From the NCBI RefSeq assembly GCF_900129725.1, contig NZ_FQWQ01000002.1:248001-312000 (forward strand): 64,000 nt of DNA, written 5' to 3'. The notes under the pieces are model-generated. The model worked only from the letters and a program-made list of their open reading frames with translations, was not told the origin of the DNA and did not search any database. Both the position numbers and the translations under genes were made by a program. This DNA comes from Chryseolinea serpens (GTDB taxonomy: Bacteria > Bacteroidota > Bacteroidia > Cytophagales > Cyclobacteriaceae). Below, piece after piece: positions 17,784-26,824 of this stretch; positions within the stretch are counted from its first letter, which is position 1, and each line of letters opens with the position of its first letter.

Positions 17784-18368
17784 CTAACGGCCCAGGAATT
17801 CTTTAAAATTCTCGTCTCTTTCCAGGAGCCTGGCGCGGAGAATTTTCAGGGCGTTGACAATGTGGTTCTCCACCGTTTTTTCGGCGATCTGAAGTTGCGA
17901 GGCGATCTCGCGGTATTTGAGGTTCTGGAACCGGCTCATCTTAAAAACCTTGCGACACTGTTCAGGGAGACGCTCGATTTCGTGGTGCAGAATTTCCAAC
18001 AGCGCATGATCTTCGCTGAGGTTCTCGATATACTTGTCGGTGATGTCCTCGGCAATGCGCGCGTGATGTTGGGCAATATTTTTCTGACGGTTCACGTAGT
18101 TGATGGACTGGTTGATGACCGAACGGTAGAGATACGCTTTGAGGAACGTGATATTTTCAATGTGTTCCGGTGCTTCCCATAATTTCAGAAAAACATCCTG
18201 AACGATTTCTTCGGCAATGGCGGTGTCTTTCACAAACTTCAGCGCGGCGAGCGACAGCCCCTGAAACGTGTTGGAGTAGAGCGTTGTGAAAACGTCATGG
18301 TCTGCCCTTCGGATGCCTTCCAGCAGTTGTTCATCCGTGTATTTCGTTAGTATCCGCTCCCGTCCCAT
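17784..18368 (-). CDS. ECF-type RNA polymerase sigma-70 factor
   Basis: A 194-residue extracytoplasmic-function sigma factor. Region 2 carries EEIVQDVFLKLWE and TFLKAYLYRSVINQSINYV, and region 4 carries IERLPEQCRKVFKMSRFQN then a helix-turn-helix YREIASQLQIAEKTVENHI. It belongs to the Bacteroidota ECF group usually encoded next to FecR and SusC/D. Here FecR is 12 kb away at the head of the same-strand locus, so the sigma gene sits at the distal end, separated from the last structural gene by 284 bp and a hairpin. It is the only sigma factor in the window and the natural partner for the FecR protein, but this pairing is inferred. Confidence 0.92.
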   Translation of the reverse strand: MGRERILTKYTDEQLLEGIRRADHDVFTTLYSNTFQGLSLAALKFVKDTAIAEEIVQDVFLKLWEAPEHIENITFLKAYLYRSVINQSINYVNRQKNIAQHHARIAEDITDKYIENLSEDHALLEILHHEIERLPEQCRKVFKMSRFQNLKYREIASQLQIAEKTVENHIVNALKILRARLLERDENFKEFLGR

Positions 18369-18517
18369 GGTGCACCGAAAAAGTTTACACTAACGAATCA
18401 TCCGAAACGCCAATGCTTCATAGAGTTGAACTTTTTAACGGGCCTGGGATGGTCCAGTTCGACAGGCCTTCATAATTATTTTTCATACGATTCATGTTCA
18501 GGAAATCTTTACACACC

Positions 18518-18588
18518 GAAAACAAAGACAAGTCAGGCCTTAACCTTCACCCAAGCTGGGTACTATACAGCCTGACTGTCTTGTTTTC
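18518..18588. terminator. Long stem-loop between operon end and sigma gene
   Basis: GAAAACAAAGACAAGTCAGG (18518-18537) pairs with CCTGACTGTCTTGTTTTC (18571-18588) with a small bulge, giving a stem of about 18 bp around a 33-base loop that holds a second short hairpin. It lies downstream of the T9SS-protein gene on the minus strand and probably terminates the SusCD operon before the sigma gene. Confidence 0.6.
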
Positions 18589-18652
18589 AATATTGTTGCT
18601 ACAACAATTGTCGCTTCTCCAGGGCGACCGTTATCGATGTAGAGCGGTGTCT

Positions 18653-21190
18653 TTACCGGATAATTTCCCCGCGTTTAATAATTTTTTCATTCTTATCCGT
18701 CGTGATCCTGAACACCAACAGTCCGGCGCTGAGCTGGCGGGTGTCGAGTACGTGGCGGACCACCGGCGTGTTGAAAGTGATTTCACTCAGTCGTTTCCCC
18801 ATGATGTCGGTCACGAGGATGGAGCGGATCGGGCTGCCCTGACTTTCGATGGTCAGCTGTTCGCGCGCGGGCACGGGATAGACGGACAGGAATTTGTTGA
18901 GCGGATCTTCGGCGCTCATGATGGGATCTTGAACGAGCAGATCACCCGAAACCTGCCCTTTGTAGGACCGGTGATCGATCGTGGCGATCACATAGTATTC
19001 ACCGATCTCCTTGGGAACCTCGGCGCCGTCGTTGTAGGTAATGGTGACGGGCAGTCCCGCGGGCGTTGTCACCGCGGTCACGGGGAAGGGGTTGCCGCTA
19101 TAGTAGTGCGTGCCCAGTCCCGTCAGCGCTATCGATGCTTCGGCTTTCTCGATCACGATCCTTGCTTTTTTACGACCGGCATAGTTGGGGCCGTTCACGA
19201 TGGCCGTCACCTGGTAGCTGCCTCCTTCCACGGGAGGTGTTGCTTCTCCATCATAGAGCAGGGTCACCGACAATCCCGCAGGTGTAGTCGTTGCCGTGGC
19301 GGCGTGTGGTGCGCCGTTGTAGGTGAAGGTTCCCACATTCGAGAGGTTGATCGCGGCATAGTCTGCATAGGCATGTTTGTAGATGCCCAGGTTGGTGGAG
19401 ACGTACACCAGGTTGTCGATCGCGACAAGTTTTTTGTACTCGTGATTTTCGATGCCCGAAATTTCGGATTGCCACGTGTCTTCACTTTCAGCATAGAACA
19501 CGCCCGAAGGGCTCACGGCATACACGTGGCCCAGGTCGTCGGTGGCCACGGCGGTGAATTCCGAGCCCTTCCCTCCTACGGCAATTTGCTGGGGCGTGGC
19601 ATCCGGGGTTTCCAGGTAGAACAGTCCATCGAGGGTGGCGGCGTAGAGGTGTCCTTCGCGAACCACCAGGTCGGTGATCTCCTTGTCTTCCAACACATGG
19701 GTTTGCCAATGCAGACCGTCGTCGGATGAAATATAAACACCCTGGTTGGTGCCGGCATAAAGATTTCCGCCGGCATCCTCTTTGAGATACAGGATCGACA
19801 CGCCTTCGCCAATGACGGAGCGCTGCGAGCTTGCGTAAAATTTAGAGTCGATCATGTAAAGGCCGGCGTTCGTGCCGATGTAAACGGAATCTTTCGAGGT
19901 CACCAGTATATCGGAGATGGTGCGCACCTCCCGGGGGAAGCCGATATTCCACCAATCGCGTTCGCCAAGATATTCGATGAAGATCTTTGCATTCACCCAA
20001 GGCGTTCCCGCGAGGCCTCCCTTGCAGCCTACAAAAATGTCGAGGTTGTCTTTTTCGGCATAGCTGGTCACCACGCCTTCGCCATTTCCAAAATCATAGG
20101 TCCAGGTTTTGCCCTGGTCGTTCGATGAATAGATCTTGTTGTTGTCGACCATGGCGATGAGTTTCGATTGATACGAGAACAGCCGATTGATATTGAGGGG
20201 CACGCCGATCTGGACAAACTGGAAATTATCCTTCACATAGGGCGCTGTCCAGAAGCCTTCGTCGGTGCCCACCACCAGTTGGTCGGTGAATGGATCATAG
20301 AAAGAGCCGGCGCGGCTGTCGCGGGTGGTGAGGCTATTGAAATTCACGCCGTCGCTGGAATAGTAGCTGCCCGAAAAGGTTACGCTCACAAAAATTTCGT
20401 TGCCCTTGAGGATGTCTACTTGCCGGATCTGTGTGGTGCCCATCAGGTCGGCCGCCACGGGCACCCAGGTGTTGGGTTCGCCGTCAGCGGCATAGTTCAC
20501 TTGCAAGCCGGTGTCGCCGGTGCCGGCATACACATCGCCGTTCGCATTCACGGCGAGACTCATGATGGCGTTGGCGGTTTCATAAAAAGCCGACAGCGTC
20601 CAGGTTTCACCATCGTCGTCGGAGCGAAACAAGCCGCGGCCCGCACCCGCGAAGAGTGTGCCTTTGTGGTCGTTGCAGATTGAAAAAATGTAGTTGCCAT
20701 AGTCGGTAGGGATCGTCCGAAGCTCCCAGTTGATGGAACCACCTTTGCCGGGTGTTCTTTTGTAGATCCCTTCGGTGGTTGCCGCAAAGAGATCGCCGTT
20801 GTCGTTCACGGTCATGTCGCGCACCATGCCGGGCAATCCATTGTCTTCGCGCTCCCATTTTGTGCCGCCGTCTTTGCTCACGGAGAGTGTGCCTTCTTCT
20901 TCCCCGGCATAGCTCACATAGACGGTGCCGTTATATTCATGCAGATCCAGAATGGATCCGGCCGTTACGGAGAACACAATTTCCCACTTGTCGCTTCCCG
21001 GAAGCTTCCGGTAAACATAGCCGGTTCCTGATCCACCGAAGTAGGTGCCATCAGTGGTGACCAATGCCGCCGTGATCGATCCACCGTAAGGTCCCTCGGC
21101 CGCCTCCCAAAATTGGGCCCAGGCGTCCGTGGAGAGTGCCGTCGCAAAGACGACTATCAATACATTTCTGAGGAGTAAAATTGTTTTCAT
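18653..21190 (-). CDS. Secreted beta-propeller/MBG protein with T9SS sorting domain
   Basis: 845 residues. A signal peptide ending near DAWAQ (about 26) leads into repeated BNR/sortilin-like propeller motifs (YSSNDQGKTWTYDF, FRSDDDGETWTLS, ISSDDGLHWQTH) to about 610. Two MBG (YGX-type) beta domains follow (FTYNGAPHAATATTTPAGL and a second ending DHRSYKGQ). The end is a type A T9SS C-terminal domain (SVYPVPAREQLTIES to the terminal KIIKRGEIIR). It should therefore cross the outer membrane by T9SS and be anchored or released at the surface. Last gene of the SusCD locus, 43 bp after the small lipoprotein. BNR modules are found in glycan-active and adhesion proteins, but no catalytic set is visible, so binding is likelier than hydrolysis. 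Confidence 0.85.
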   Translation of the reverse strand: MKTILLLRNVLIVVFATALSTDAWAQFWEAAEGPYGGSITAALVTTDGTYFGGSGTGYVYRKLPGSDKWEIVFSVTAGSILDLHEYNGTVYVSYAGEEEGTLSVSKDGGTKWEREDNGLPGMVRDMTVNDNGDLFAATTEGIYKRTPGKGGSINWELRTIPTDYGNYIFSICNDHKGTLFAGAGRGLFRSDDDGETWTLSAFYETANAIMSLAVNANGDVYAGTGDTGLQVNYAADGEPNTWVPVAADLMGTTQIRQVDILKGNEIFVSVTFSGSYYSSDGVNFNSLTTRDSRAGSFYDPFTDQLVVGTDEGFWTAPYVKDNFQFVQIGVPLNINRLFSYQSKLIAMVDNNKIYSSNDQGKTWTYDFGNGEGVVTSYAEKDNLDIFVGCKGGLAGTPWVNAKIFIEYLGERDWWNIGFPREVRTISDILVTSKDSVYIGTNAGLYMIDSKFYASSQRSVIGEGVSILYLKEDAGGNLYAGTNQGVYISSDDGLHWQTHVLEDKEITDLVVREGHLYAATLDGLFYLETPDATPQQIAVGGKGSEFTAVATDDLGHVYAVSPSGVFYAESEDTWQSEISGIENHEYKKLVAIDNLVYVSTNLGIYKHAYADYAAINLSNVGTFTYNGAPHAATATTTPAGLSVTLLYDGEATPPVEGGSYQVTAIVNGPNYAGRKKARIVIEKAEASIALTGLGTHYYSGNPFPVTAVTTPAGLPVTITYNDGAEVPKEIGEYYVIATIDHRSYKGQVSGDLLVQDPIMSAEDPLNKFLSVYPVPAREQLTIESQGSPIRSILVTDIMGKRLSEITFNTPVVRHVLDTRQLSAGLLVFRITTDKNEKIIKRGEIIR

Positions 21191-21233
21191 AGCATAATTT
21201 TTTCGTTCGGTAAAGATGATTTTATAGCGCGCG

Positions 21234-21734
21234 TCAGTTGGTGCCTTTCAGGGTAACCTCGTAGGGCCCAACCACCGCCTGGCTCCGGCCGCCGGTGGCA
21301 TAGTCTTCACTCAGGTTGAACTGTGAGTGAAAATTTGTCGCCGTGATCTCCTTCACATTAACCTCCAGTTCACCGTCCAGCAACAGCACCGTGGCGTCGG
21401 TTGACTTCCAGCGCCACGTTCCCGACGCGCGGAAAAGATGTCCACCATTTTTAGAGGTGTAGGTTCCCGCCGAAACAAACGTGAGCTCCAGGCCCGCATA
21501 GTCGGCGCTCACATCGGTTCCATCTTTCACGATGGTGCCGCCGCCGCTGAGCTTCCAGGTTTTTACGATGAGCGTTTTTGGATCGACGTTGGTGGGTTCC
21601 GGGTCGTCGTCACTGCCTCCGCAGCTGGTGAACACGAGTGCCAGCACCAGCAAACTCGACGTAATGATCAATAGACCCAGCCAGTGCGCATGCTTCGTCA
21701 CTGCTCCGCTAAAGAATTGCCATGTTGTTTTCAT
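21234..21734 (-). CDS. Small outer-membrane lipoprotein, hypothetical
   Basis: 166 residues with a long basic/hydrophobic leader and a lipobox LVFTSC followed by GGSDDD, the acidic surface-export-type signal (LES) of Bacteroidota lipoproteins. The mature part is beta-rich with a lipocalin-like start (LIVKTWKLSGGGTIVKDG) and GTWRWKSTDATVLLLDG. It may be a small lipocalin/DUF5004-like beta-barrel. It sits 40 bp downstream of a DUF4302 lipoprotein and 43 bp upstream of the T9SS protein, so is part of the SusCD operon. No function known. Confidence 0.75.
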   Translation of the reverse strand: MKTTWQFFSGAVTKHAHWLGLLIITSSLLVLALVFTSCGGSDDDPEPTNVDPKTLIVKTWKLSGGGTIVKDGTDVSADYAGLELTFVSAGTYTSKNGGHLFRASGTWRWKSTDATVLLLDGELEVNVKEITATNFHSQFNLSEDYATGGRSQAVVGPYEVTLKGTN

Positions 21735-21774
21735 TGATATTCATTTTTTGGTTTAGGTTTCTGCTTTTGATCGG

Positions 21775-23112
21775 TTAATAAAAGAATCCGGTAAAATAGA
21801 TGTCGGCGTCGTCCACACTGAGATACTGCGGGATGAGTCCGCCCAATTCGGCGTAGGCATCATAGAATTCGATGTGGAACCGGTTTTTGTTTACGGCGCC
21901 CAGGATGTTGGGAAGAAAATCTTTCACGCGCGATGCGTTGTCGCCCTCTTCGGTGCCCGTTTCAATCGGCAGGGGTGTGAAGGTGTAGATGCCGTCGTCG
22001 GTCTTTGAGAACGTGTAGGGAAACTTGCCCCGCACAAATTTGCTCTCCGGGGTCACATAGTAGATGTAGAGGTCCATCGTGTTTTCTTTCACATGCAAAT
22101 CGAGCACCATGTAGTACAGGGCGATGTTCTCCTGCCGCATCAACGCGTTGTCGTCTATTAACCATTGGGTCTGAAACTTTGGCGACCAGCCGGGCATTCG
22201 CTGCGCATAGGGAGAAGGCACTACGGTGCCGGGAGAATATTCATCGCCCAATAAATAGTGCAGCGGTATGGCGGGGAGGGTCGATGATTGCAACTCCATG
22301 CGTTGACCTTTGTAGTAGGTGGATAAACTTCCCTTCGCAGCATCCCACAAAATTTCTGCAGGTTCATATCCGCCAATGCTGGGACTGGTTTTCAGCAGGA
22401 TGCCCCGGGGAGAATAAGAATAGTCGCTTCCGAAAAACTTCGCGCGTTGTTCCAGGTACGTGTTGTAGACGCTCCGTGCCAACGGGTTCAGCGAAAACTG
22501 TATGATCTTGCCCGGCTCGGGTTGAAACGACAGGTAGCGCACGGCAGCAAGATATTTCGCGATCTGCTGCATAGAGCTTTTCAGCTGGCGCGTCTCGTAA
22601 GCCTGTCGCTCGCCGGAAGTGGTCTTTGTCAATTTCAACACGTCGCCATACTGGCTTCCCAACAGGAACAGCGTGTCGCCCGAACTGTATTGATAGGCAT
22701 ACTCTTTGTCCACGATGGAGGGGATCCGTTCGAGGTTCGATCCTGCTTCAAACACCACACTGGCGTTGACGTGTTGTGTGAGCTCCACGCGATACCTGCT
22801 TCGCGAAAACGTTTTGGCTGCCACCGTGTCGGCGTCGGCCAGCATGGAAACCTCTCCTGCGTTGTCGAGCGTGAAGAAGAGTGTGAACATCTTCCCTTTC
22901 TTGGGAGTGAGCAGCCCTTGCCAGCCGTCGGTGCCCGAAGCTAATTTCTGTTTGAATTCGTCCAGCTTCAGCTGCGGGTCGGCATAGGATGGTTCGACGG
23001 GAATGACCAGGTCGTCCTGTTGACTGCAGCCCACCAGGAAGAGGATGGCCGCCGTGACGATGGCCAGGGGGTGAAAGTGATGATATCGTGTTCGCGTGCG
23101 TTTCATTTTCAA
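21775..23112 (-). CDS. DUF4302-type lipoprotein (copy 2)
   Basis: 445 residues with lipobox FLVGC then SQQDD. The mature start LDEFKQKLASGTDGWQGLLT and TLFFTLDNAGEVSMLADAD match the DUF4302 pattern of Bacteroidota lipoproteins encoded with SusCD pairs. It is a homologue of the preceding gene (23116-24420), with similar length and the same order of motifs, so the two look like a tandem duplication. Only 3 bp separate them. Both probably form part of an outer-membrane complex with SusC/SusD; substrate binding is the usual guess but is unproven. Confidence 0.85.
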   Translation of the reverse strand: MKMKRTRTRYHHFHPLAIVTAAILFLVGCSQQDDLVIPVEPSYADPQLKLDEFKQKLASGTDGWQGLLTPKKGKMFTLFFTLDNAGEVSMLADADTVAAKTFSRSRYRVELTQHVNASVVFEAGSNLERIPSIVDKEYAYQYSSGDTLFLLGSQYGDVLKLTKTTSGERQAYETRQLKSSMQQIAKYLAAVRYLSFQPEPGKIIQFSLNPLARSVYNTYLEQRAKFFGSDYSYSPRGILLKTSPSIGGYEPAEILWDAAKGSLSTYYKGQRMELQSSTLPAIPLHYLLGDEYSPGTVVPSPYAQRMPGWSPKFQTQWLIDDNALMRQENIALYYMVLDLHVKENTMDLYIYYVTPESKFVRGKFPYTFSKTDDGIYTFTPLPIETGTEEGDNASRVKDFLPNILGAVNKNRFHIEFYDAYAELGGLIPQYLSVDDADIYFTGFFY

Positions 23113-23115
23113 AGC

Positions 23116-24420
23116 TTAAAAGGCTGAACCAAAATTTCCTGAGAAGTAAAACGAGGGACTCTCCACGCATTTCAACTGCGCCACAAAGCCGTTGTCTGTT
23201 TTCAGATACTCCATGCGGAAGCGGGAGCTGTTGAAGTAGTATAAAAACGGGGCCATGTCTTCTTCGATAAATTTGGCATTGCCCGTAGGCTCCTCGTAGC
23301 GGGTGAACTTGAACACACCGTCTGCCGATTTGGTGTAGGCATATTGATACCGCCCGAGGTAATAGCCCCCATCGCCTACGGCGCGCATGAACACGTCGAG
23401 GGTCAGGGTCTTGTTTTGGGGATTGAAGGCCAGCTCGATGTTGCTTAGACCGACGCCCTTTGTCAGCAACGAATTGTGTATCGTCCACCGTGCGTTGGTG
23501 TACAAAGGCGACCACCCCGGCAAAGGGTCGAAGGGAACAGACACCGTTGTGAAATCGATGCCCAACACCAGGTGCAACGGCAATATCGGGTCGGCCGACG
23601 GCACCAGGTTGATGCGCTCGCCGCCTGCCATCACATAAAGTTTCTGGCTCGCGTCATAAAACACTTCCCGGAAGGTCACGTCCTTGTAGGTGATTGCCTT
23701 TTGTAAAAAGATCCCGTTCGTGGTGTAGGCAAAGGGTGTCGTCTGAATATTGAGCGAGTCGGCTTGTTTGAACGAGAGGGAGAATGTTTTCTCGTCGAGG
23801 TTGAACCCGGTGTTGATGCGTTTGCCGTCGCGCGACTGCAAGTAGGTGAACGGATTTTTGTCCTTGTAGCCCACGACACCTTTTTGCAGCAAGTAAAGGT
23901 CGCCACGCCTCAGCGCTTCACTTTCGGCGGCGGTGGCCTTGATGAGCAACAGCGGCGATCCGTGTTGGTTGCCTTTCAGCCGGATGGTGTCGCCTTGTGT
24001 GGACTCGAACGCAAATTCAAAATCGGAGTTCATGCCATGCCCTTGTGCTCCCCCTACCGTGTCGGGGTCGGGATCGGAAAGAATGTGCAGGTAAGAATAC
24101 GTGTCGAAGAACAGCGACGGGCGTTGTACCGCTTCCATGCGAAACGAACTTTCAAACGGCTTCACCTGGCAGTCGGCGTTGATGTCGGCCAGCATGGTCA
24201 CGCGGCCTTCGTTGCTGAAGGTCATGTAGAAGCTATAGCCTCCACCCGAACCCGGGAACAGATAGCCTTTCCATCCCGAAGGCGCGTCCACCAGTTGCTG
24301 GCGGTAGTCTTTCAGAATTTGCTCCATCCGTTCTTCCGGCCGCCCCATCAGCAACGGATCGTCGTCTTGCTTGCAAGATGCGGCGATGAGGGCGGCGATA
24401 TAGATAAAAAAGTTTTTCAT
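23116..24420 (-). CDS. DUF4302-type lipoprotein (copy 1)
   Basis: 434 residues with lipobox LIAASC then KQDDD. The opening MEQILKDYRQQLVDAPSGWKG and SFYMTFSNEGRVTMLADINA define DUF4302; later FEFAFESTQGDTIRLKGNQHGSPLLL is matched in copy 2 by SSGDTLFLLGSQYGDVLKL. It lies between the zinc-metallopeptidase lipoprotein (41 bp) and copy 2 (3 bp). Co-occurrence of SusC, SusD, a zinc metallopeptidase and DUF4302 is a recurring Bacteroidota arrangement. Function unknown; a surface-exposed accessory is likely. Confidence 0.87.
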   Translation of the reverse strand: MKNFFIYIAALIAASCKQDDDPLLMGRPEERMEQILKDYRQQLVDAPSGWKGYLFPGSGGGYSFYMTFSNEGRVTMLADINADCQVKPFESSFRMEAVQRPSLFFDTYSYLHILSDPDPDTVGGAQGHGMNSDFEFAFESTQGDTIRLKGNQHGSPLLLIKATAAESEALRRGDLYLLQKGVVGYKDKNPFTYLQSRDGKRINTGFNLDEKTFSLSFKQADSLNIQTTPFAYTTNGIFLQKAITYKDVTFREVFYDASQKLYVMAGGERINLVPSADPILPLHLVLGIDFTTVSVPFDPLPGWSPLYTNARWTIHNSLLTKGVGLSNIELAFNPQNKTLTLDVFMRAVGDGGYYLGRYQYAYTKSADGVFKFTRYEEPTGNAKFIEEDMAPFLYYFNSSRFRMEYLKTDNGFVAQLKCVESPSFYFSGNFGSAF

Positions 24421-24461
24421 ACGTATAGTTTTCCGATAGTCACGTGCTTCCTTTCAGTCCT

Positions 24462-25316
24462 TCATTTTGTTGCGGCGACAATGGCCGCCGTCGTGGTCTC
24501 TTGCAGTTGATAGAAATCGATGTTCCAGGTTTCTTTAAAGTAGGCCACCACGATCGCTTCCTTCTGGCGCAGCAACGCTTTGCCATTGGCCGATGCCTTT
24601 CCCAGTTTCGCCTCATAGCCGTCGTGTCCTTCCACCAACATCGTTGAGATCATCTCCACAAAATCCTCGTCGGTGCTGGCACGGGCATAGGGAGTGATGA
24701 AGCCGAGGTTCCACGCCTCTTCATCCTCGGTGTTGTACCATGTGGCCGTGTAGCCAGAGGGAGTGATCTGTTTGAAGTTGCGGGGATAGAGCTTTGACTG
24801 GTGCAGGATGTGCGCAAACTCGTGGTGAATGGTGTGCAACATCTGTTTCACGGCAGGCACATCCGTCTTCAGAAAATCATTGATCACAAACAGCGTCACC
24901 TTGCGACCCGACTCCGCCTCGCCCAGCACCATGGTGCCGTCGTTGTTGTATTGCGGACTTCCCACCAGGACGAACTGCTTTGGTGCATTGATCTTCATGA
25001 AGTCTTCGCCCGCTTCTTTCACATAAGGATCAATCCAGGTCTCCTTCACCAGCGTCATCACGGGGATCACTTTCTCCTCCTTCACCGGCACCAGCGTTTT
25101 GTCGGTAGCCAGTTCAAAGGGAACCCATTTATAGTTGATGGCGATGTTATAGGGATTGGTATAGTTTTGCACGATCCACTGGTCGATCGCATTGGTCTCC
25201 GTGTCGACGTCCAGGAAAGAGATGTCGAGATCTTCTTCGGGGTCGCTGCAGGATGACACGAGCAGCATGGCGGCGATGCCGAAAATTGTGGCGCGAAATG
25301 TATTACGAGCGTTCAT
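24462..25316 (-). CDS. Putative zinc metallopeptidase lipoprotein
   Basis: 284 residues with lipobox LVSSC then SDPEED. The zinc motif HHEFAHILHQ (HExxH type) is followed by a downstream glutamate-rich segment EDFVEMISTMLVEG that may give the third ligand, as in gluzincin-like folds. This fits the SusCD-associated putative zinc-binding metallo-peptidase family (PF15890). Anchored at the outer membrane, it may cut a peptide substrate for import. It starts 10 bp after the SusD stop. Actual protease activity is family-based inference. Confidence 0.87.
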   Translation of the reverse strand: MNARNTFRATIFGIAAMLLVSSCSDPEEDLDISFLDVDTETNAIDQWIVQNYTNPYNIAINYKWVPFELATDKTLVPVKEEKVIPVMTLVKETWIDPYVKEAGEDFMKINAPKQFVLVGSPQYNNDGTMVLGEAESGRKVTLFVINDFLKTDVPAVKQMLHTIHHEFAHILHQSKLYPRNFKQITPSGYTATWYNTEDEEAWNLGFITPYARASTDEDFVEMISTMLVEGHDGYEAKLGKASANGKALLRQKEAIVVAYFKETWNIDFYQLQETTTAAIVAATK

Positions 25317-25326
25317 AGCGTTTCAA

Positions 25327-26805
25327 TTAGCGTGGATTCAATTCTATTCCCGACGACTGCGCCTCCTGCGGGATCTGCAACACCCGGCGCGGATCGTTCG
25401 GCCCCAATGTCAGGATGTTGTCGCGACTGTAAGGCACATGCACGACTTGCAGATGATGGCGGATGATATCAAACCAGCGTTGTCCTTCAAAGAGGAACTC
25501 CACTCGCTTGAAGTCGAGCACGGTAGAAATGAGGGCGGCCTCAATATCGGTGGTGTTGTAAAACCGCAGCACGCGGGCGCGGGTCACGGTGTGGCGTGCG
25601 GGGTCATAGTACGGTTCGTCGGTGTCGTTCACGATGATGCGGGTGCTGGCAAAGTCGTTCAGATCTTTCAGCGTTGCATCGTAGTTGCCCAGGCGTGCAT
25701 TGGCTTCTGCACGGTTGAACAACACTTCTTCGGCCGTGAGCAGCGGGATCATGTTATAGGGCGTGCCGATCTCGGCGTTCGGATCCATCTTCACAAAATG
25801 CTCTCTGAACTTGGGTGTGAACAGCGAGGCTTCATTGCCATAGAACATATACCCCCACAATCCGCTGGTCACATTTTGATTCCACACCACTTTGCTCAGC
25901 AGGTTGAAATTGAACCCGTAGCGATAGCCGCGCAGGCTTCGCGCCCACAGCGATGGGGCTTCCACCAGCAACAGGTTCGCGGGCTTGTCGGCCTTGGTGT
26001 ATTCCGCCAATTTCACCAGGGGTTCCATGGCGCGGTAAGCTTCCGAATTTATCGGCCGCAAGTTGGGTAGGATGTTGCCCGAGGGAAACGCCAGGTTGGC
26101 GTGCTCCACCACTTTGGCATAATCCATTTTGAACAGGTAGAACCGCGTGGCAAATCCGTGTGCCGCGGTCGTTGTGAAATGGTAGCGGCCGGCGCCTTCT
26201 TTGTAGGATTCGTTGTCCAGCAAGGGAATGCCTTCTTCCAGGTCTTTTTCGATCTGTTCATACACATAGGCCACGGTCCTGCGCTCATATTTTTGTGTCA
26301 CCACTTTTTCGGGTTCAGTCACATAGGGAATGCCGGGATCAGTGGCGGCGGTGCTGGGATGGTATACGCGCGAGAAAAGCGTCACCAGCATAAAATGCGC
26401 ATACGCGCGCGTCACCAACGCCTCCCCTTTCGATGCGCGGTAAGGGGTTTGATCACTCGCGTTGTTAATGGTTTCCAGCGCCTGGTTCGAAGCCGCGATG
26501 GCCGCATAGGCTGCCTGCCAATAGAAGTCGGGCGTGTCTTCATTCCGGTTCGGCACATCGTTGAACTGCCACGGCGCGCTGTTGATGAGTTCCGACGTGG
26601 TGAGCGCTTTGTCTTCCGCGTTGTCGGAAAGCGCTTCCAGGAAGGTGATGTAGTTGGCCCGTGGATAGGCAGAAGCCAAGAGCTCGGCGACCTTCTCGGG
26701 CGAATTCAATTCCGCGCGTTGGTCGGGAAGGTGTTCGAGGTAGTCGCTGCAGCGTGTGGCTGTGAGGAGTACCAGTGTCAAACCGATGAGTATTCTTATT
26801 TTCAT
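25327..26805 (-). CDS. SusD/RagB-family outer-membrane substrate-binding lipoprotein
   Basis: About 492 residues. The signal ends in LLTATRC, then SDYLEHLPDQRAEL, the usual SusD opening. The TPR-like SusD core includes YWQAAYAAIAASNQALETI and GEALVTRAYAHFMLVTLFSR, and the C-terminal domain holds LLTAEEVLFNRAEANARLGN and FEGQRWFDIIRHH. It caps the SusC barrel and captures ligand. Arg just before the lipobox Cys is less usual. The start at 26805 (MKIRIL) fits the signal peptide; an upstream ATG at 26820 is also in frame. It follows SusC directly. Confidence 0.93.
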   Translation of the reverse strand: MKIRILIGLTLVLLTATRCSDYLEHLPDQRAELNSPEKVAELLASAYPRANYITFLEALSDNAEDKALTTSELINSAPWQFNDVPNRNEDTPDFYWQAAYAAIAASNQALETINNASDQTPYRASKGEALVTRAYAHFMLVTLFSRVYHPSTAATDPGIPYVTEPEKVVTQKYERRTVAYVYEQIEKDLEEGIPLLDNESYKEGAGRYHFTTTAAHGFATRFYLFKMDYAKVVEHANLAFPSGNILPNLRPINSEAYRAMEPLVKLAEYTKADKPANLLLVEAPSLWARSLRGYRYGFNFNLLSKVVWNQNVTSGLWGYMFYGNEASLFTPKFREHFVKMDPNAEIGTPYNMIPLLTAEEVLFNRAEANARLGNYDATLKDLNDFASTRIIVNDTDEPYYDPARHTVTRARVLRFYNTTDIEAALISTVLDFKRVEFLFEGQRWFDIIRHHLQVVHVPYSRDNILTLGPNDPRRVLQIPQEAQSSGIELNPR

Positions 26806-26824
26806 TTTCGTCCGTTCCATGTTT

